From DAOUEG01 sp964595455 (GTDB taxonomy: Bacteria > Chloroflexota > Dehalococcoidia > Dehalococcoidales > RBG-16-60-22): a stretch of 64,000 nucleotides of DNA. Made by a program: the position numbers and the translations under genes. The notes beneath the pieces were generated by a model that had not been told where the DNA came from, made no database searches, and was given only the letters and a program-made list of their open reading frames with translations. This document shows, piece after piece, positions 33,580 through 42,138 of the stretch; the first letter of the stretch is position 1; every line of letters begins with the position of its first letter. The stretch covers positions 16,911 through 80,910 of the forward strand of contig CAZQQL010000001.1 of assembly GCA_964595455.1 (NCBI GenBank). The letters are read 5' to 3'.

Positions 33580-35034
33580 TTAATGCCTGTAAATTGCCTT
33601 CCCTTTGATCCTGGTCTTGTTCAGCCGCTTGTTCAGGTGCGCGCCTTCCAGGATGAATTCCACCGCCGACGCAATATGCTCCGGCGCCTCGGCTTCGGTC
33701 AGTTTTTTCACGGCGGCGGCCATGCCCTGGATTTCCTTTTCGTACCGCAGGTAGGAAGCGGCCTTGTGCGCGTCTGAGGTCTCCACGTTGAACCCGCCGT
33801 TGAACTGCCGGACGATGGGGTCCAGTTCCTCGAAGGCGAAGCGCCGGTTGAATACAATAAGTATCGCCCGCTTGATGAGGTCGTCGATGATCTTCTCTTC
33901 GTTCTTTTCCTCGAAGCCTTCCATCTCCACCTTGCCGGTGGTGGAAGCGACGATGTAGGGGAGATCGCTGACGCGCGGCACCGCCAGTTTTTCTCCGAGG
34001 ACGATGGCCCGCCGAACGGCGTTGGCCGTAACCGTCTCCATGTTGGCAATGGATACCCGTACGCTGACCCCGGAGCGCTGGCCGATATCGGGACTGCGCC
34101 GGGCCAGGTGCGTTATCTCCGCGACGATTTCCTTGATGTAGTCTGGCACGAAAAACGAGATGTCTTTGTCTCCGAATTGCTGCCATTCCTGCTCGACGAT
34201 AGTGATCTCATCCTCGATGGTGGCCGGGTAATGGGTACGTATCTGCGAGCCGAAGCGGTCCTTGAGCGGCGTGATGATCCGGCCGCGGCTGGTGTAGTCC
34301 TCCGGGTTGGCGCTGGCCAGGATCATGACGTCCAGGGGCAGCCGTACCCGGTAACCCTTGATCTGGATGTCTGCTTCTTCCATGAGGTTGAAAAGTCCTA
34401 CCTGTATCCTCTCGGACAGGTCCGGCAGCTCGTTGATGCAGAAGATGCCCCGGTTGGTGCGGGGAATGATGCCGTAATGGATCGTCAATTCGTCGGACAG
34501 GTAACGGCCTTCCGCCACCTTGATCGGGTCCACGTCCCCGATGAGGTCCGCGATGGTAGTATCCGGGGTTGCCAGTTTTTCTCCGTACCGGTCCTGCCGG
34601 GGTATCCAGGCTATCTCGGTGGCATCCCCGTGCCGGGCGACGGTCTCACGGCACGATTTGCACAGCGGCGCGAAGGGGCTGTCATTGATCTCACAGCCCT
34701 GGATGATCGGCATCTCTTCATCCAGCAAGTCAACCAGCAGACGCATCACGCGGGATTTGGCCTGGCCGCGTTCTCCCAGCAGGATGATGTTCTGCCCGGA
34801 GAGTATGGCGTTCTCCACCTGGGGGATGACCGTGGTGTCATACCCGATAATGCCCTGGAAGACCGGCTTCTTCTCCCTGAGCCGCGCAATAAGATTGCGC
34901 CGCAGTTCGTCCTTGATCGATTCGGGCTGGTAGCCGGAGGCCTTCAGCTCGCCGAATGTCATCGGTTTGCGAGATGGAGCCTTCTGTTTCGAGGCCGAGG
35001 TGGCATTCTGGTCTTTTTTGTTCGATTCTTTCAT
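33580..35034 (-). CDS. MoxR/Mg-chelatase-I-like AAA+ ATPase
   Basis: This AAA+ protein of 484 residues has Walker A GERGQAKSR (about residues 85-93), Walker B GIFCINELPDL with the AAA+ Asn-Glu variation, and sensor 1 in MILASANPEDYTSRGR. The long insert ahead of Walker B contains CEINDSPFAPLCKSC, a Cys-rich loop that could bind metal. It resembles the Mg-chelatase subunit I group rather than small RavA-like MoxR proteins. It is the first gene of a three-gene minus-strand operon with a VWA protein and a second ATPase. No cobalamin or chlorophyll genes lie nearby, so a chelatase role is not supported. Confidence 0.88.
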   Translation of the reverse strand: MKESNKKDQNATSASKQKAPSRKPMTFGELKASGYQPESIKDELRRNLIARLREKKPVFQGIIGYDTTVIPQVENAILSGQNIILLGERGQAKSRVMRLLVDLLDEEMPIIQGCEINDSPFAPLCKSCRETVARHGDATEIAWIPRQDRYGEKLATPDTTIADLIGDVDPIKVAEGRYLSDELTIHYGIIPRTNRGIFCINELPDLSERIQVGLFNLMEEADIQIKGYRVRLPLDVMILASANPEDYTSRGRIITPLKDRFGSQIRTHYPATIEDEITIVEQEWQQFGDKDISFFVPDYIKEIVAEITHLARRSPDIGQRSGVSVRVSIANMETVTANAVRRAIVLGEKLAVPRVSDLPYIVASTTGKVEMEGFEEKNEEKIIDDLIKRAILIVFNRRFAFEELDPIVRQFNGGFNVETSDAHKAASYLRYEKEIQGMAAAVKKLTEAEAPEHIASAVEFILEGAHLNKRLNKTRIKGKAIYRH

Positions 35035-35388
35035 TGATCATGTACCGTTTCAGGTTTATTTCCTATCGTGCTCTGGCGCCTTGGTTGTCCGGAAAGACCG
35101 GGGCAGCTACTATGTGCTCCCTGGCCGAAAATCCGGGTCAATCATGCCGATACTTCGAGTATAGGCAGGCTTTTTCAAATGTGTCAATGCGTAAAAAGCG
35201 GTAGAAAAAGTGAGATGTGTTGCTGAGTACGTCCATGCCGTTCCTAGAGCCATACCTAGGTCACGCCGGTTGCAGTCTGCTATCGGCTGACTACGCGGTT
35301 TGCCGTCTCGTCCTGCTGCGGGTTATAGTAGGGCATTGGACTCATCTTTTAAAAAGTTGGAGTCGGGATCGTCGATTTACATAATCCT
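35035..35388. other. Divergent intergenic region, no gene seen
   Basis: This 354-base region separates the MoxR operon from the DUF2075 gene and should hold promoters for both. The only structure noticed is an imperfect repeat GGACTC...GAGTC with a CTTTTAAAAAG core near 35338-35364. Confidence 0.3.
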
Positions 35389-37344
35389 GTGGATAGTGAG
35401 TTAATATTGAATGAATTACCGCCCTGCGGATGGAGCGGCACAGCAGAAGACTTCCTTGCTGTGTCTCCCGCTGCATGGATAGAAGTTCTGACCGGACATC
35501 ACCAGCGCTGCATGCTGGAACCGCCCGCTGAAAGCCAGGTCCATGCCTGGGAATCGTGCGGAGAGGTCCTGAGAAGAGCTCTGAATACCCTTATTGCGGA
35601 AAGGCCATCTCTTTCCCGGCTGGGGCTCGTCTTCGAGTACGAACTGCCTCGCGAACGCGGACGACGGCCGGACATCATCATCCTCTCCGCCGGGCAGGTT
35701 ATCGTCCTTGAATTCAAGGAATCGGAACAGCCTTCCCGGGCCTACATAGACCAGGCCGCTGCGTACGCCCGCGACCTGCTTAACTATCACGAGGCCAGCC
35801 GGAGATTCCAGGTACATCCCGTCCTGGTGCTGGTCAACGGCGGCAAGCCGGTAACGAGGAGAGACGGCGTCGATATCGTGCCGGGAAACCTGCTCGGAGA
35901 ATACCTGCGGATTCTGCTGGAAGCAGAACGGGAACCGACGGATGTGACGGCCTGGCTCCGGTCGCCATATCGGCCCTTGCCGGATATCGTCAGCGCGGCG
36001 CGCCTGTTGTTTCAGCATGAACCCTTACCTTTCATCCGCCGCGCCGGGAGCGCCGGTATCCCGCGGACGGTTAACGCATTGTCGGGTATTATCGAACAGG
36101 CCAGGGCCGGGCATGAGCGTCATCTCATCCTGCTCACCGGCGTACCAGGTTCCGGCAAAACGCTGGCGGGACTCCAACTCGTGTACGCCGACCTGACCGG
36201 GAACGAAAATCTCAGTAAAGACGCGGTGTTCCTCTCCGGGAACGGCCCTCTGGTGGAGGTGTTGCAGCACGCCCTGAAAAGCAAGGTCTTTGTCCAGGAC
36301 GTCCACGGTTTCCTGAAACAGTACGGGGGCGGCAGCCGGCAAACACCGTCTGAGCGCATCTGGGTCTACGATGAAGCCCAGCGCGCTTGGGACGCCAACA
36401 AGGCCGGTGAAAAACGGGGCAGCCGGGTATCCCAGCCGGAGGACTTTCTCCGTATAGCGGAGCGCCTCGAAGACTGGACGGTGATCATCGCCTTGATAGG
36501 GGAAGGGCAGGAGATCCATGTCGGCGAGGAAGGCGGGCTGGCGCAATGGGATAGTGCCATGAAGAAGGTGCCGCTTCGCTGGTCGGTCCACTGCCCGCCA
36601 AGGTTGAAAGAGGCATTTCCCTCGGCGGCTGAAGTCATTGCTCATCTCGAATTGGATCTGACCGCGTCTCTGCGCTCCCACCTCGCGGAAGACGTCCACT
36701 GCTGGGCTGCTGTACTGCTGGACGGCGACCTCGGGAAAGCCGCCGCTCTGTCTGTTCGCATGGCAGAACAGGGCTTCGACATGTACCTGGCTCGCGACCT
36801 GGAAAAGGCCAAAGACTACGTGCGCCAGCGCTACGCCGGCTGCGCGGACAAGCGATATGGCCTGCTGGCGTCCTCGAAGGCCGTGGACCTGGAATACTAC
36901 GGTATCCCGAACAACTACTTTGCCACGAGGAAGGTCAAATACGGCCCGTGGTACAACGCCGATCCGGCCGACAAACGTTCCTGCTGCGCCCTGGAAGAGG
37001 TGGTAACCGAGTTCGGATGCCAGGGCCTTGAACTGGATTTCCCCGTCGTTTGCTGGGGCAGCGATATGAAGTGGGACGTCAAATCCTGGAGAACGCCGAT
37101 CACCCGTCGTATCAATGCCTTCAACCCCCGGGTGCTGCGACTGAACAGCTACCGGGTCCTGCTCACGAGAGGGCGGGACGGGTTCGTGGTTTTTGTGCCT
37201 CCCGCCGCCCGGTACGGTCCCACTGCGGATGCCCTGAAAGCCGCCGGACTGAAGGACCTTGAAGAGGGACCGTGCCCCATAAAAGAGGCTCCGGTCCGCG
37301 AACCGGGTCTTTACAGCCCGCTGCAGTTCTTCGGCAAGAGATGA
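35389..37344 (+). CDS. DUF2075 P-loop NTPase with PD-(D/E)XK-like nuclease N-terminus
   Basis: The 651-residue protein has two parts. Residues about 75-150 contain a nuclease-like motif: Asp95 in RRPDIIIL, then Glu108-x-Lys110 in VIVLEFKE, which is the PD-(D/E)XK spacing. From about 235 follows a helicase-like P-loop core with Walker A GVPGSGKT (251-258) and Walker B WVYDEAQ (about 321-327). The motif LTRGRDGFVVFVP at about 592 is typical of DUF2075/COG3410 proteins. It is probably a DNA- or RNA-acting enzyme, often seen in defence or repair contexts. The start codon (GTG 35389) has no clear ribosome site, and TTG 35407 is an alternative. No neighbouring defence genes are present. Confidence 0.82.
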   Translation: MDSELILNELPPCGWSGTAEDFLAVSPAAWIEVLTGHHQRCMLEPPAESQVHAWESCGEVLRRALNTLIAERPSLSRLGLVFEYELPRERGRRPDIIILSAGQVIVLEFKESEQPSRAYIDQAAAYARDLLNYHEASRRFQVHPVLVLVNGGKPVTRRDGVDIVPGNLLGEYLRILLEAEREPTDVTAWLRSPYRPLPDIVSAARLLFQHEPLPFIRRAGSAGIPRTVNALSGIIEQARAGHERHLILLTGVPGSGKTLAGLQLVYADLTGNENLSKDAVFLSGNGPLVEVLQHALKSKVFVQDVHGFLKQYGGGSRQTPSERIWVYDEAQRAWDANKAGEKRGSRVSQPEDFLRIAERLEDWTVIIALIGEGQEIHVGEEGGLAQWDSAMKKVPLRWSVHCPPRLKEAFPSAAEVIAHLELDLTASLRSHLAEDVHCWAAVLLDGDLGKAAALSVRMAEQGFDMYLARDLEKAKDYVRQRYAGCADKRYGLLASSKAVDLEYYGIPNNYFATRKVKYGPWYNADPADKRSCCALEEVVTEFGCQGLELDFPVVCWGSDMKWDVKSWRTPITRRINAFNPRVLRLNSYRVLLTRGRDGFVVFVPPAARYGPTADALKAAGLKDLEEGPCPIKEAPVREPGLYSPLQFFGKR

Positions 37345-37357
37345 ATCGGGTTCCCAG

Positions 37358-38011
37358 TCAGTCTTTGTACCGTACTACTTCCGAGATCGGCCTTCTCGGG
37401 CTGCGGTAGGTGTTGATGACGGCATCGGGATTGGGGTAACCGAGGCCGATACCCGTGATGATATTCAGGTCGTCAGGGATTTCCAGTTCTTTACGCAGCA
37501 CGTCCTGGTGGGTTATGAAACCTCCGGCGATAAAGGAATCGATCCCGTATCCCTGCGCCGCCAGGCAGACCGTCTGAACGAACAACCCGATGTCCAGTTG
37601 GTTCGACAGGGCTTTGTCCATGCAGATGATGACGAGAACAGGAGTCCCGAACAGCCTTGATCCCCATTCCAGGAACACCTTGCCCGACGCAGGATCATCC
37701 GGGTCCAGTCCGAGCAGTTGGAACCGTTCTTTCCTGATGACAGCCATGCGCTCCTGGATGTAAGCTGGCTGAGAAGGTCGTCCTGCCGGCGGCGGACTCC
37801 CCGCGCCGCTCGCAAAACGCTCCAGGTAGACCTTCCGTATCCTTTCCAGCGTAGCTCCCACGGTAACGAATACTTCCCAGGGCTGGCCGTTGCCGCCCGA
37901 CGGACTGCGTGTGGCCGCTTCCAGGATTTTCATTACCGTTTCACGGGGAACTGGCTTTGAACTGAAATCACGCACACTGTGTCGCCTGGATACTGCATCG
38001 ATGACGTCCAT
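37358..38011 (-). CDS. Nitroreductase-family FMN oxidoreductase
   Basis: The protein has about 217 residues. It has the nitroreductase start VIDAVSRRHSVRDFSSKPVP (FMN-binding RR/S), then AATRSPSGGNGQPWEVFV, and late in the sequence the GLGYPNPD segment that closes the FMN site. It reduces nitro compounds, quinones or enones with NAD(P)H as a homodimer; the natural substrate is not readable. I choose ATG 38011 because AAGGAGG lies five bases upstream; the GTG at 38029 contains that ribosome site. It is convergent with the DUF2075 gene. Confidence 0.9.
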   Translation of the reverse strand: MDVIDAVSRRHSVRDFSSKPVPRETVMKILEAATRSPSGGNGQPWEVFVTVGATLERIRKVYLERFASGAGSPPPAGRPSQPAYIQERMAVIRKERFQLLGLDPDDPASGKVFLEWGSRLFGTPVLVIICMDKALSNQLDIGLFVQTVCLAAQGYGIDSFIAGGFITHQDVLRKELEIPDDLNIITGIGLGYPNPDAVINTYRSPRRPISEVVRYKD

Positions 38012-38105
38012 GGGGCCCTCCTTGCTCACTAACTGACCTTAGCATAACATGAAAGCGAAGAAGCGTTCATCCGCAGCCGTTGAAGAGCCGCCATTCCGTC
38101 CGGTG

Positions 38106-39122
38106 TCAGTCCGATATCCGCAGGACTCCCGCCCCGTGGTACTTGCCCTGTTTGAGCATCAGTAAGGCCTTGTTGGCTTCTTCCAGTTTGAATTCCACGG
38201 TCTCCGGTATGATGGGTATTTTGGCCGCCAGGGGCAGGAATTCCTCGACGTCCCGCCGTGTGATATTGGCGACGCTCTTGATCTCTTTTTCCCACCAGAG
38301 GTGATCGGTGTAGTCCAGTTCCGGGACCGGGGTCTCTTTCCGGATGGCGTTGATCACCAGCCTCCCGCCCTTGTCCAGGTTCTGCATCGCTTCCCTGACG
38401 GGGATGCCCGTCGGTGTAGTATCGATGGCGCAGGCCGGCTTTTCCGGAGATTGCTCCCCGGTCATGCCCACCCAATCGGCCCCCATCGTCTTCGCCAGCC
38501 GGCCCGGGGCATCGTCCCTGTTGCGGGTGAAGACGAACACCCTGGAATCCGGATACTGATAGTTCACCATCTGCAGGACGAGGTGGGCTGAAGCCCCGAA
38601 GCCGTACAGGCCCAGGGACCACCCGTTCTGCATGCCGGTAAGCCGGAGCGCCCGGTAGCCGATGGCCCCCGCGCACATCAACGGCGCCGCCTCGACGTCG
38701 GTAAACCTCCCCGGTACCGGATAAGCGAAATCTTCATGCACCGTGGTATATTCGGCGTATCCGCCGTCCGCATCGCAGCCGGTGGCCCGGAACTTGTCGC
38801 ACAGGTTTTCCATGCCGCTCCGGCAATGCCGGCATACGCCGCAGCTTGAATTGATCCAGGCGATGCCCACCCGGTCTCCGGGTTTAAACCGGGTAGCTTC
38901 CGGCCCGGCTTCGATGACTCTGCCGACGATTTCATGCCCGGGAATGACGGGCAGGACCGGTTGCCGTCTCCCTTCGATCTCATCGAGTTCGGTATGGCAG
39001 ATACCGCAAGCCGTTACCTTCACAAGGATCTGGCCCCGGCCCGGCCGGGGGACCGGACGTTCTTCCAGCGCCAAAGGGGCAGCTTCGACTGGTGTTATGC
39101 TCCTCAATACCATCGCTTTCAC
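38106..39122 (-). CDS. Zinc-dependent alcohol dehydrogenase (MDR family)
   Basis: The 338-residue MDR protein has catalytic-zinc residues in ACGICHTELDE and IPGHEIVG (GHE). The structural-zinc cluster is CGVCRHCRSGMENLCD with four Cys. A Rossmann core starts at GLYGFGASAH, which deviates from GxGxxG as GFGASAH. The start is a GTG at 39122 behind GGAGGA. It belongs to the AdhA/zinc-type alcohol dehydrogenases that interconvert alcohols and aldehydes with NAD(P)H. It is divergent from the molybdopterin oxidoreductase at 39312. Confidence 0.9.
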   Translation of the reverse strand: MKAMVLRSITPVEAAPLALEERPVPRPGRGQILVKVTACGICHTELDEIEGRRQPVLPVIPGHEIVGRVIEAGPEATRFKPGDRVGIAWINSSCGVCRHCRSGMENLCDKFRATGCDADGGYAEYTTVHEDFAYPVPGRFTDVEAAPLMCAGAIGYRALRLTGMQNGWSLGLYGFGASAHLVLQMVNYQYPDSRVFVFTRNRDDAPGRLAKTMGADWVGMTGEQSPEKPACAIDTTPTGIPVREAMQNLDKGGRLVINAIRKETPVPELDYTDHLWWEKEIKSVANITRRDVEEFLPLAAKIPIIPETVEFKLEEANKALLMLKQGKYHGAGVLRISD

Positions 39123-39214
39123 GCCATGTTCCTCCGCCGACATCGAGCTTCTTGATTTACAAGGATTTTTCCTTGTTCTTTAACCATTTTATCATGCTCT
39201 GCCTGGAGAACTAC

Positions 39215-39243
39215 TTGGAATTCTCATGGTGACCTGCTACACT
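39215..39243 (+). promoter_or_regulatory. Candidate promoter of the molybdopterin oxidoreductase operon
   Basis: TTGGAA (39215-39220) and TACACT (39238-39243) are 17 bases apart. The predicted start is about 60 bases before the ATG at 39312. Both boxes match the consensus at four of six positions. Confidence 0.35.
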
Positions 39244-39311
39244 CGTTCTATGCATGATTCGTTTGTTGTAGTTGGGACATTTTCTGAATCTGAACGTTGC
39301 TCGAGGTAACC

Positions 39312-41483
39312 ATGAAATCGAACCGTAGTACACAGGTCAAGACCTTCTGTTCGATGTGCGGGCCCGCTGCGGGCTGCGGTCTCAATTGCTTTGTTGAGGA
39401 CGGCAGGCTCGTCAGGGTCGAGGGCATGAAAGAAGCACCCATGAACCATGGCAAGCTCTGCGCCAAGGCATTCGCGTCCGCTGAGTGGCTGTATTCTCCG
39501 CAGCGCCTGAAATACCCCATGAAACGGGTGGGGAAGAAAGGCGAGGGCAAGTTCGAGAGGATCTCCTGGGATGAAGCGGTCGGGACAATCGCGGAAAAAC
39601 TCCTCCAGCAGAAACGGGAATACGGCCCGGAATCGCTGGCCATTCTTTCCCCCCAGCACCGTTCCTACAGCGAATATCTCTACCGGTTTCTCATGGTCCA
39701 CGGCAGCCCCAACTACGGCCACAGCGGCATTTGCGCCATCCAGCGGGCTTTCGGGTTTGCCTACACGCTCGGTAGCCCCATGACCATGACAGACTTCGAA
39801 CACACCGACCTCATCGTCATCTGGGGGGCCAATCCGGCGTTTGCAGGCACCTCGAAAGGAACGATGAAGGGCATCCTTGATGCCCGTGACCGGGGCGCCA
39901 GAGTCATGGCTATCAAGCCGGTCCTCCAGCCGGACGCCGCCCAGGCTGATGAATGGGTGCCGGTGAGGCCGGGCACCGATGCCGCCCTGGCGCTGGCCAT
40001 GCTGTATGTCATCATCACCGAGGAGCGCTATGACAAAGAATTTACCGCACGATGGTGCCACGGGTTCCCGGAACTCAAGGCGCACATCCGGCAGTACACC
40101 CCCGAATGGGCGGCGCCCATCACCGGCATACCGGCCGACAGGATACGCGAGATAAGCCGGCTCTACAGCGACGCGAAATCGGCCTGCATCTTGGCTGGGA
40201 ATGCTTTCGACCAGACCGTCAATGCCAACAACGCCCTGCGGGCCGTCGCCTCGCTGATCGCCATAACCGGTAACTTCGACCGTCCCGGCGGCAACGTCGT
40301 ACCGGTGCCCGGCAAGGCGCCCATGCTGAAACCGGTCCATATCCGGGAGAGATACACACAGGAATGGATCGATAAACTCGTCGGTCCGGAACTGGCTCCA
40401 GGGATGCAGCCGTTCATTGAAGGGACCTCATCCGCCTATTTCCGCTGCCTGGACAGCGTGCTGACGGAGAAACCGTACCCGCCCAGGACTATCATCGCCC
40501 CCGGGACGCAGCCGACCGTCATCACCCGTGGGACGCCGCATATCATCAAGGCGCTGGAAAAACTGGATTTCTTCGTCGTCATAGATGTCATGGAAACGGC
40601 TTCCATGCCCTGGGCGGACATCGTCATCCCCGTGGCAACCATGTATGAGTGCGACCATCCGTTTGAATTCACCGGTTCCTGGCTCATGGCCCGGAACAAG
40701 GTGGTAGAACCGCTTGGCGACTACAAGTCGGACTACCAGTTCTGGCTGGACTTCGGGGTCGCCGCTGGTTACGGGGACGAGTTCTGGCACGGCGATATGA
40801 CCGCCTGCATGAACTATCAGCTTGAAAACTTCGAGATGACGATAGACCAGTTGCGACAGCATCCCGACGGGATAACGTTCCAGCCGGGCGAGATGACGTA
40901 CGAGAAATATGACAAAATATTTACCACCCCGAGCCCCCGCCTGTCCCATGAGCCGTATCTGCCGGAAGGAAAAGTAGCCCTCTATAATACGACGTTCGAG
41001 AAGAACGGCTTCAATCCGCTGCCGGAATGGGTTGCCCCGCCGGAAGGCCCGGAACGCAGCCCGGAACTCCTGGAACGGTTTCCGCTCGTCTTTTTCGATA
41101 CGCACACTTCGGATGCCTACAATCATGGGTGGCTGCGGAACGTCCCCAGCCTTCGCGAGTTGGCCCCCGACCCATGGATATACATCCACCCGGATACGGC
41201 AAAAGCGAGGGGGATTAAAGATGGGGACTGGGTTTCTATCGAGTCCCCGCATGGTTGGATAAAGGCGAGGGCGGAACTGTTCCCCGGCATCGCGCCGGAT
41301 GTCGTCATGGGACTGCATGGCTGGTGGCAGGGCTGCCAGGAACTGGGATTGCCCGGCTATGACCTGCTCGACGGCGGGGCCAATACGAACCTGCTGTTCA
41401 CCATCGATCCCGATAAGGCGTTCGATCCCGTCATCACCGCCATGACGAAGCAGACGCTTGTCCAGGTCCGTAAATTGACATAA
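39312..41483 (+). CDS. Molybdopterin (Mo/W bis-MGD) oxidoreductase, catalytic subunit of the DMSO-reductase family
   Basis: The 723-residue protein carries an N-terminal [4Fe-4S] site (CSMCGPAAGCGLNC with a later LCAK) and then the bis-MGD enzyme core (RISWDEAVGTIAEKL, GANPAFAGTSKGT, RPGTDAALALAML, GNAFDQTVNANNALRAVASL). A Cys in the segment HSGICAIQRAFGF is at the place where the metal ligand usually sits. The closing domain ends at QTLVQVRKL. No twin-arginine signal is present, so it is cytoplasmic. Length and sequence are close to the acetylene-hydratase/formate-dehydrogenase-like branch, but substrate cannot be read. It starts at ATG 39312 behind GAGGT. A ferredoxin-type subunit follows at 20 bases. 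Confidence 0.9.
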   Translation: MKSNRSTQVKTFCSMCGPAAGCGLNCFVEDGRLVRVEGMKEAPMNHGKLCAKAFASAEWLYSPQRLKYPMKRVGKKGEGKFERISWDEAVGTIAEKLLQQKREYGPESLAILSPQHRSYSEYLYRFLMVHGSPNYGHSGICAIQRAFGFAYTLGSPMTMTDFEHTDLIVIWGANPAFAGTSKGTMKGILDARDRGARVMAIKPVLQPDAAQADEWVPVRPGTDAALALAMLYVIITEERYDKEFTARWCHGFPELKAHIRQYTPEWAAPITGIPADRIREISRLYSDAKSACILAGNAFDQTVNANNALRAVASLIAITGNFDRPGGNVVPVPGKAPMLKPVHIRERYTQEWIDKLVGPELAPGMQPFIEGTSSAYFRCLDSVLTEKPYPPRTIIAPGTQPTVITRGTPHIIKALEKLDFFVVIDVMETASMPWADIVIPVATMYECDHPFEFTGSWLMARNKVVEPLGDYKSDYQFWLDFGVAAGYGDEFWHGDMTACMNYQLENFEMTIDQLRQHPDGITFQPGEMTYEKYDKIFTTPSPRLSHEPYLPEGKVALYNTTFEKNGFNPLPEWVAPPEGPERSPELLERFPLVFFDTHTSDAYNHGWLRNVPSLRELAPDPWIYIHPDTAKARGIKDGDWVSIESPHGWIKARAELFPGIAPDVVMGLHGWWQGCQELGLPGYDLLDGGANTNLLFTIDPDKAFDPVITAMTKQTLVQVRKLT

Positions 41484-41502
41484 CTGAGAATGAGGTTGTA
41501 CT

Positions 41503-42024
41503 ATGCCGGAGCAACGCGGTTGGATTTATGACGAAACAAGGTGCGTCAGGTGCCGCACGTGCGAAACAGCCTGTAAAACGGTGCGGGGTGTGGAACCCGG
41601 TATTGCCTGGAGAAGGCTGACGAACGCCTGGACGGGGTCGTTCCCGGAGGTCCGCCTGACGTTCCTTTCGCTTGCTTGCCTCCATTGTGCTGAGCCTGCC
41701 TGCCTGAAGGTATGTAAACCCGGAGCCATCACGAAATCAGCGGAAGGCATTGTCCTGGTTGATCGGGAACGCTGCAACGGCTGCGGGGATTGCCTCACCG
41801 CCTGCCCTTACGACGTCCCCCGGATAGGCAAAGATGGGACAATGCAGAAATGCGATTACTGCACCGGCATTGGGCAAGAACCGGTCTGCGCCGCGCATTG
41901 TCCAACCGGCGCGCTCCGGTACGGTGACCTTGAGGAAGCACTGCAGCCGCCTGCTGGCAGGGTCGTCGAGCGATACCCCGGCTCGACCGGACCATCTCTC
42001 TACCTGATCAGGAAGCCGGACTAG
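41503..42024 (+). CDS. DmsB/NrfC-like 4Fe-4S subunit of the molybdopterin oxidoreductase
   Basis: The 173-residue polyferredoxin has four Cys groups: CVRCRTCETACK, CLHCAEPACLKVCKPGAI, CNGCGDCLTACPYDVP and CDYCTGIGQEPVCAAHCPTGAL. This is the DmsB/PhsB/NrfC electron-transfer pattern for up to four [4Fe-4S] clusters. A GAGG ribosome site precedes the ATG. It presumably relays electrons to or from the large subunit at 39312. No membrane-anchor subunit follows, so the electron donor or acceptor is unknown. Confidence 0.92.
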   Translation: MPEQRGWIYDETRCVRCRTCETACKTVRGVEPGIAWRRLTNAWTGSFPEVRLTFLSLACLHCAEPACLKVCKPGAITKSAEGIVLVDRERCNGCGDCLTACPYDVPRIGKDGTMQKCDYCTGIGQEPVCAAHCPTGALRYGDLEEALQPPAGRVVERYPGSTGPSLYLIRKPD

Positions 42025-42138
42025 CGTCAGGTTTCAGGCCTATCAGGAGATGGTCCGTTCAACAAATCTCACGTATCCTGATGCGCCCATATCAGCCATT
42101 TCAGACTTGCTTCCCGAATGGGGTATCCTGTAAATAGT

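Noticed and set aside
33578..34186. N-terminal extension of about 200 codons of the VWA frame
   Set aside because: It overlaps the conserved AAA+ gene in another frame and is Arg-rich without domain likeness; the true start at 33577 is coupled to the upstream stop.
39312..42024. Pyrogallol-phloroglucinol transhydroxylase, which would tie to the phloroglucinol locus
   Set aside because: The large subunit here has its own Fe-S motif and is shorter, and the small subunit lacks the extra domain of that enzyme; the link is not supported.
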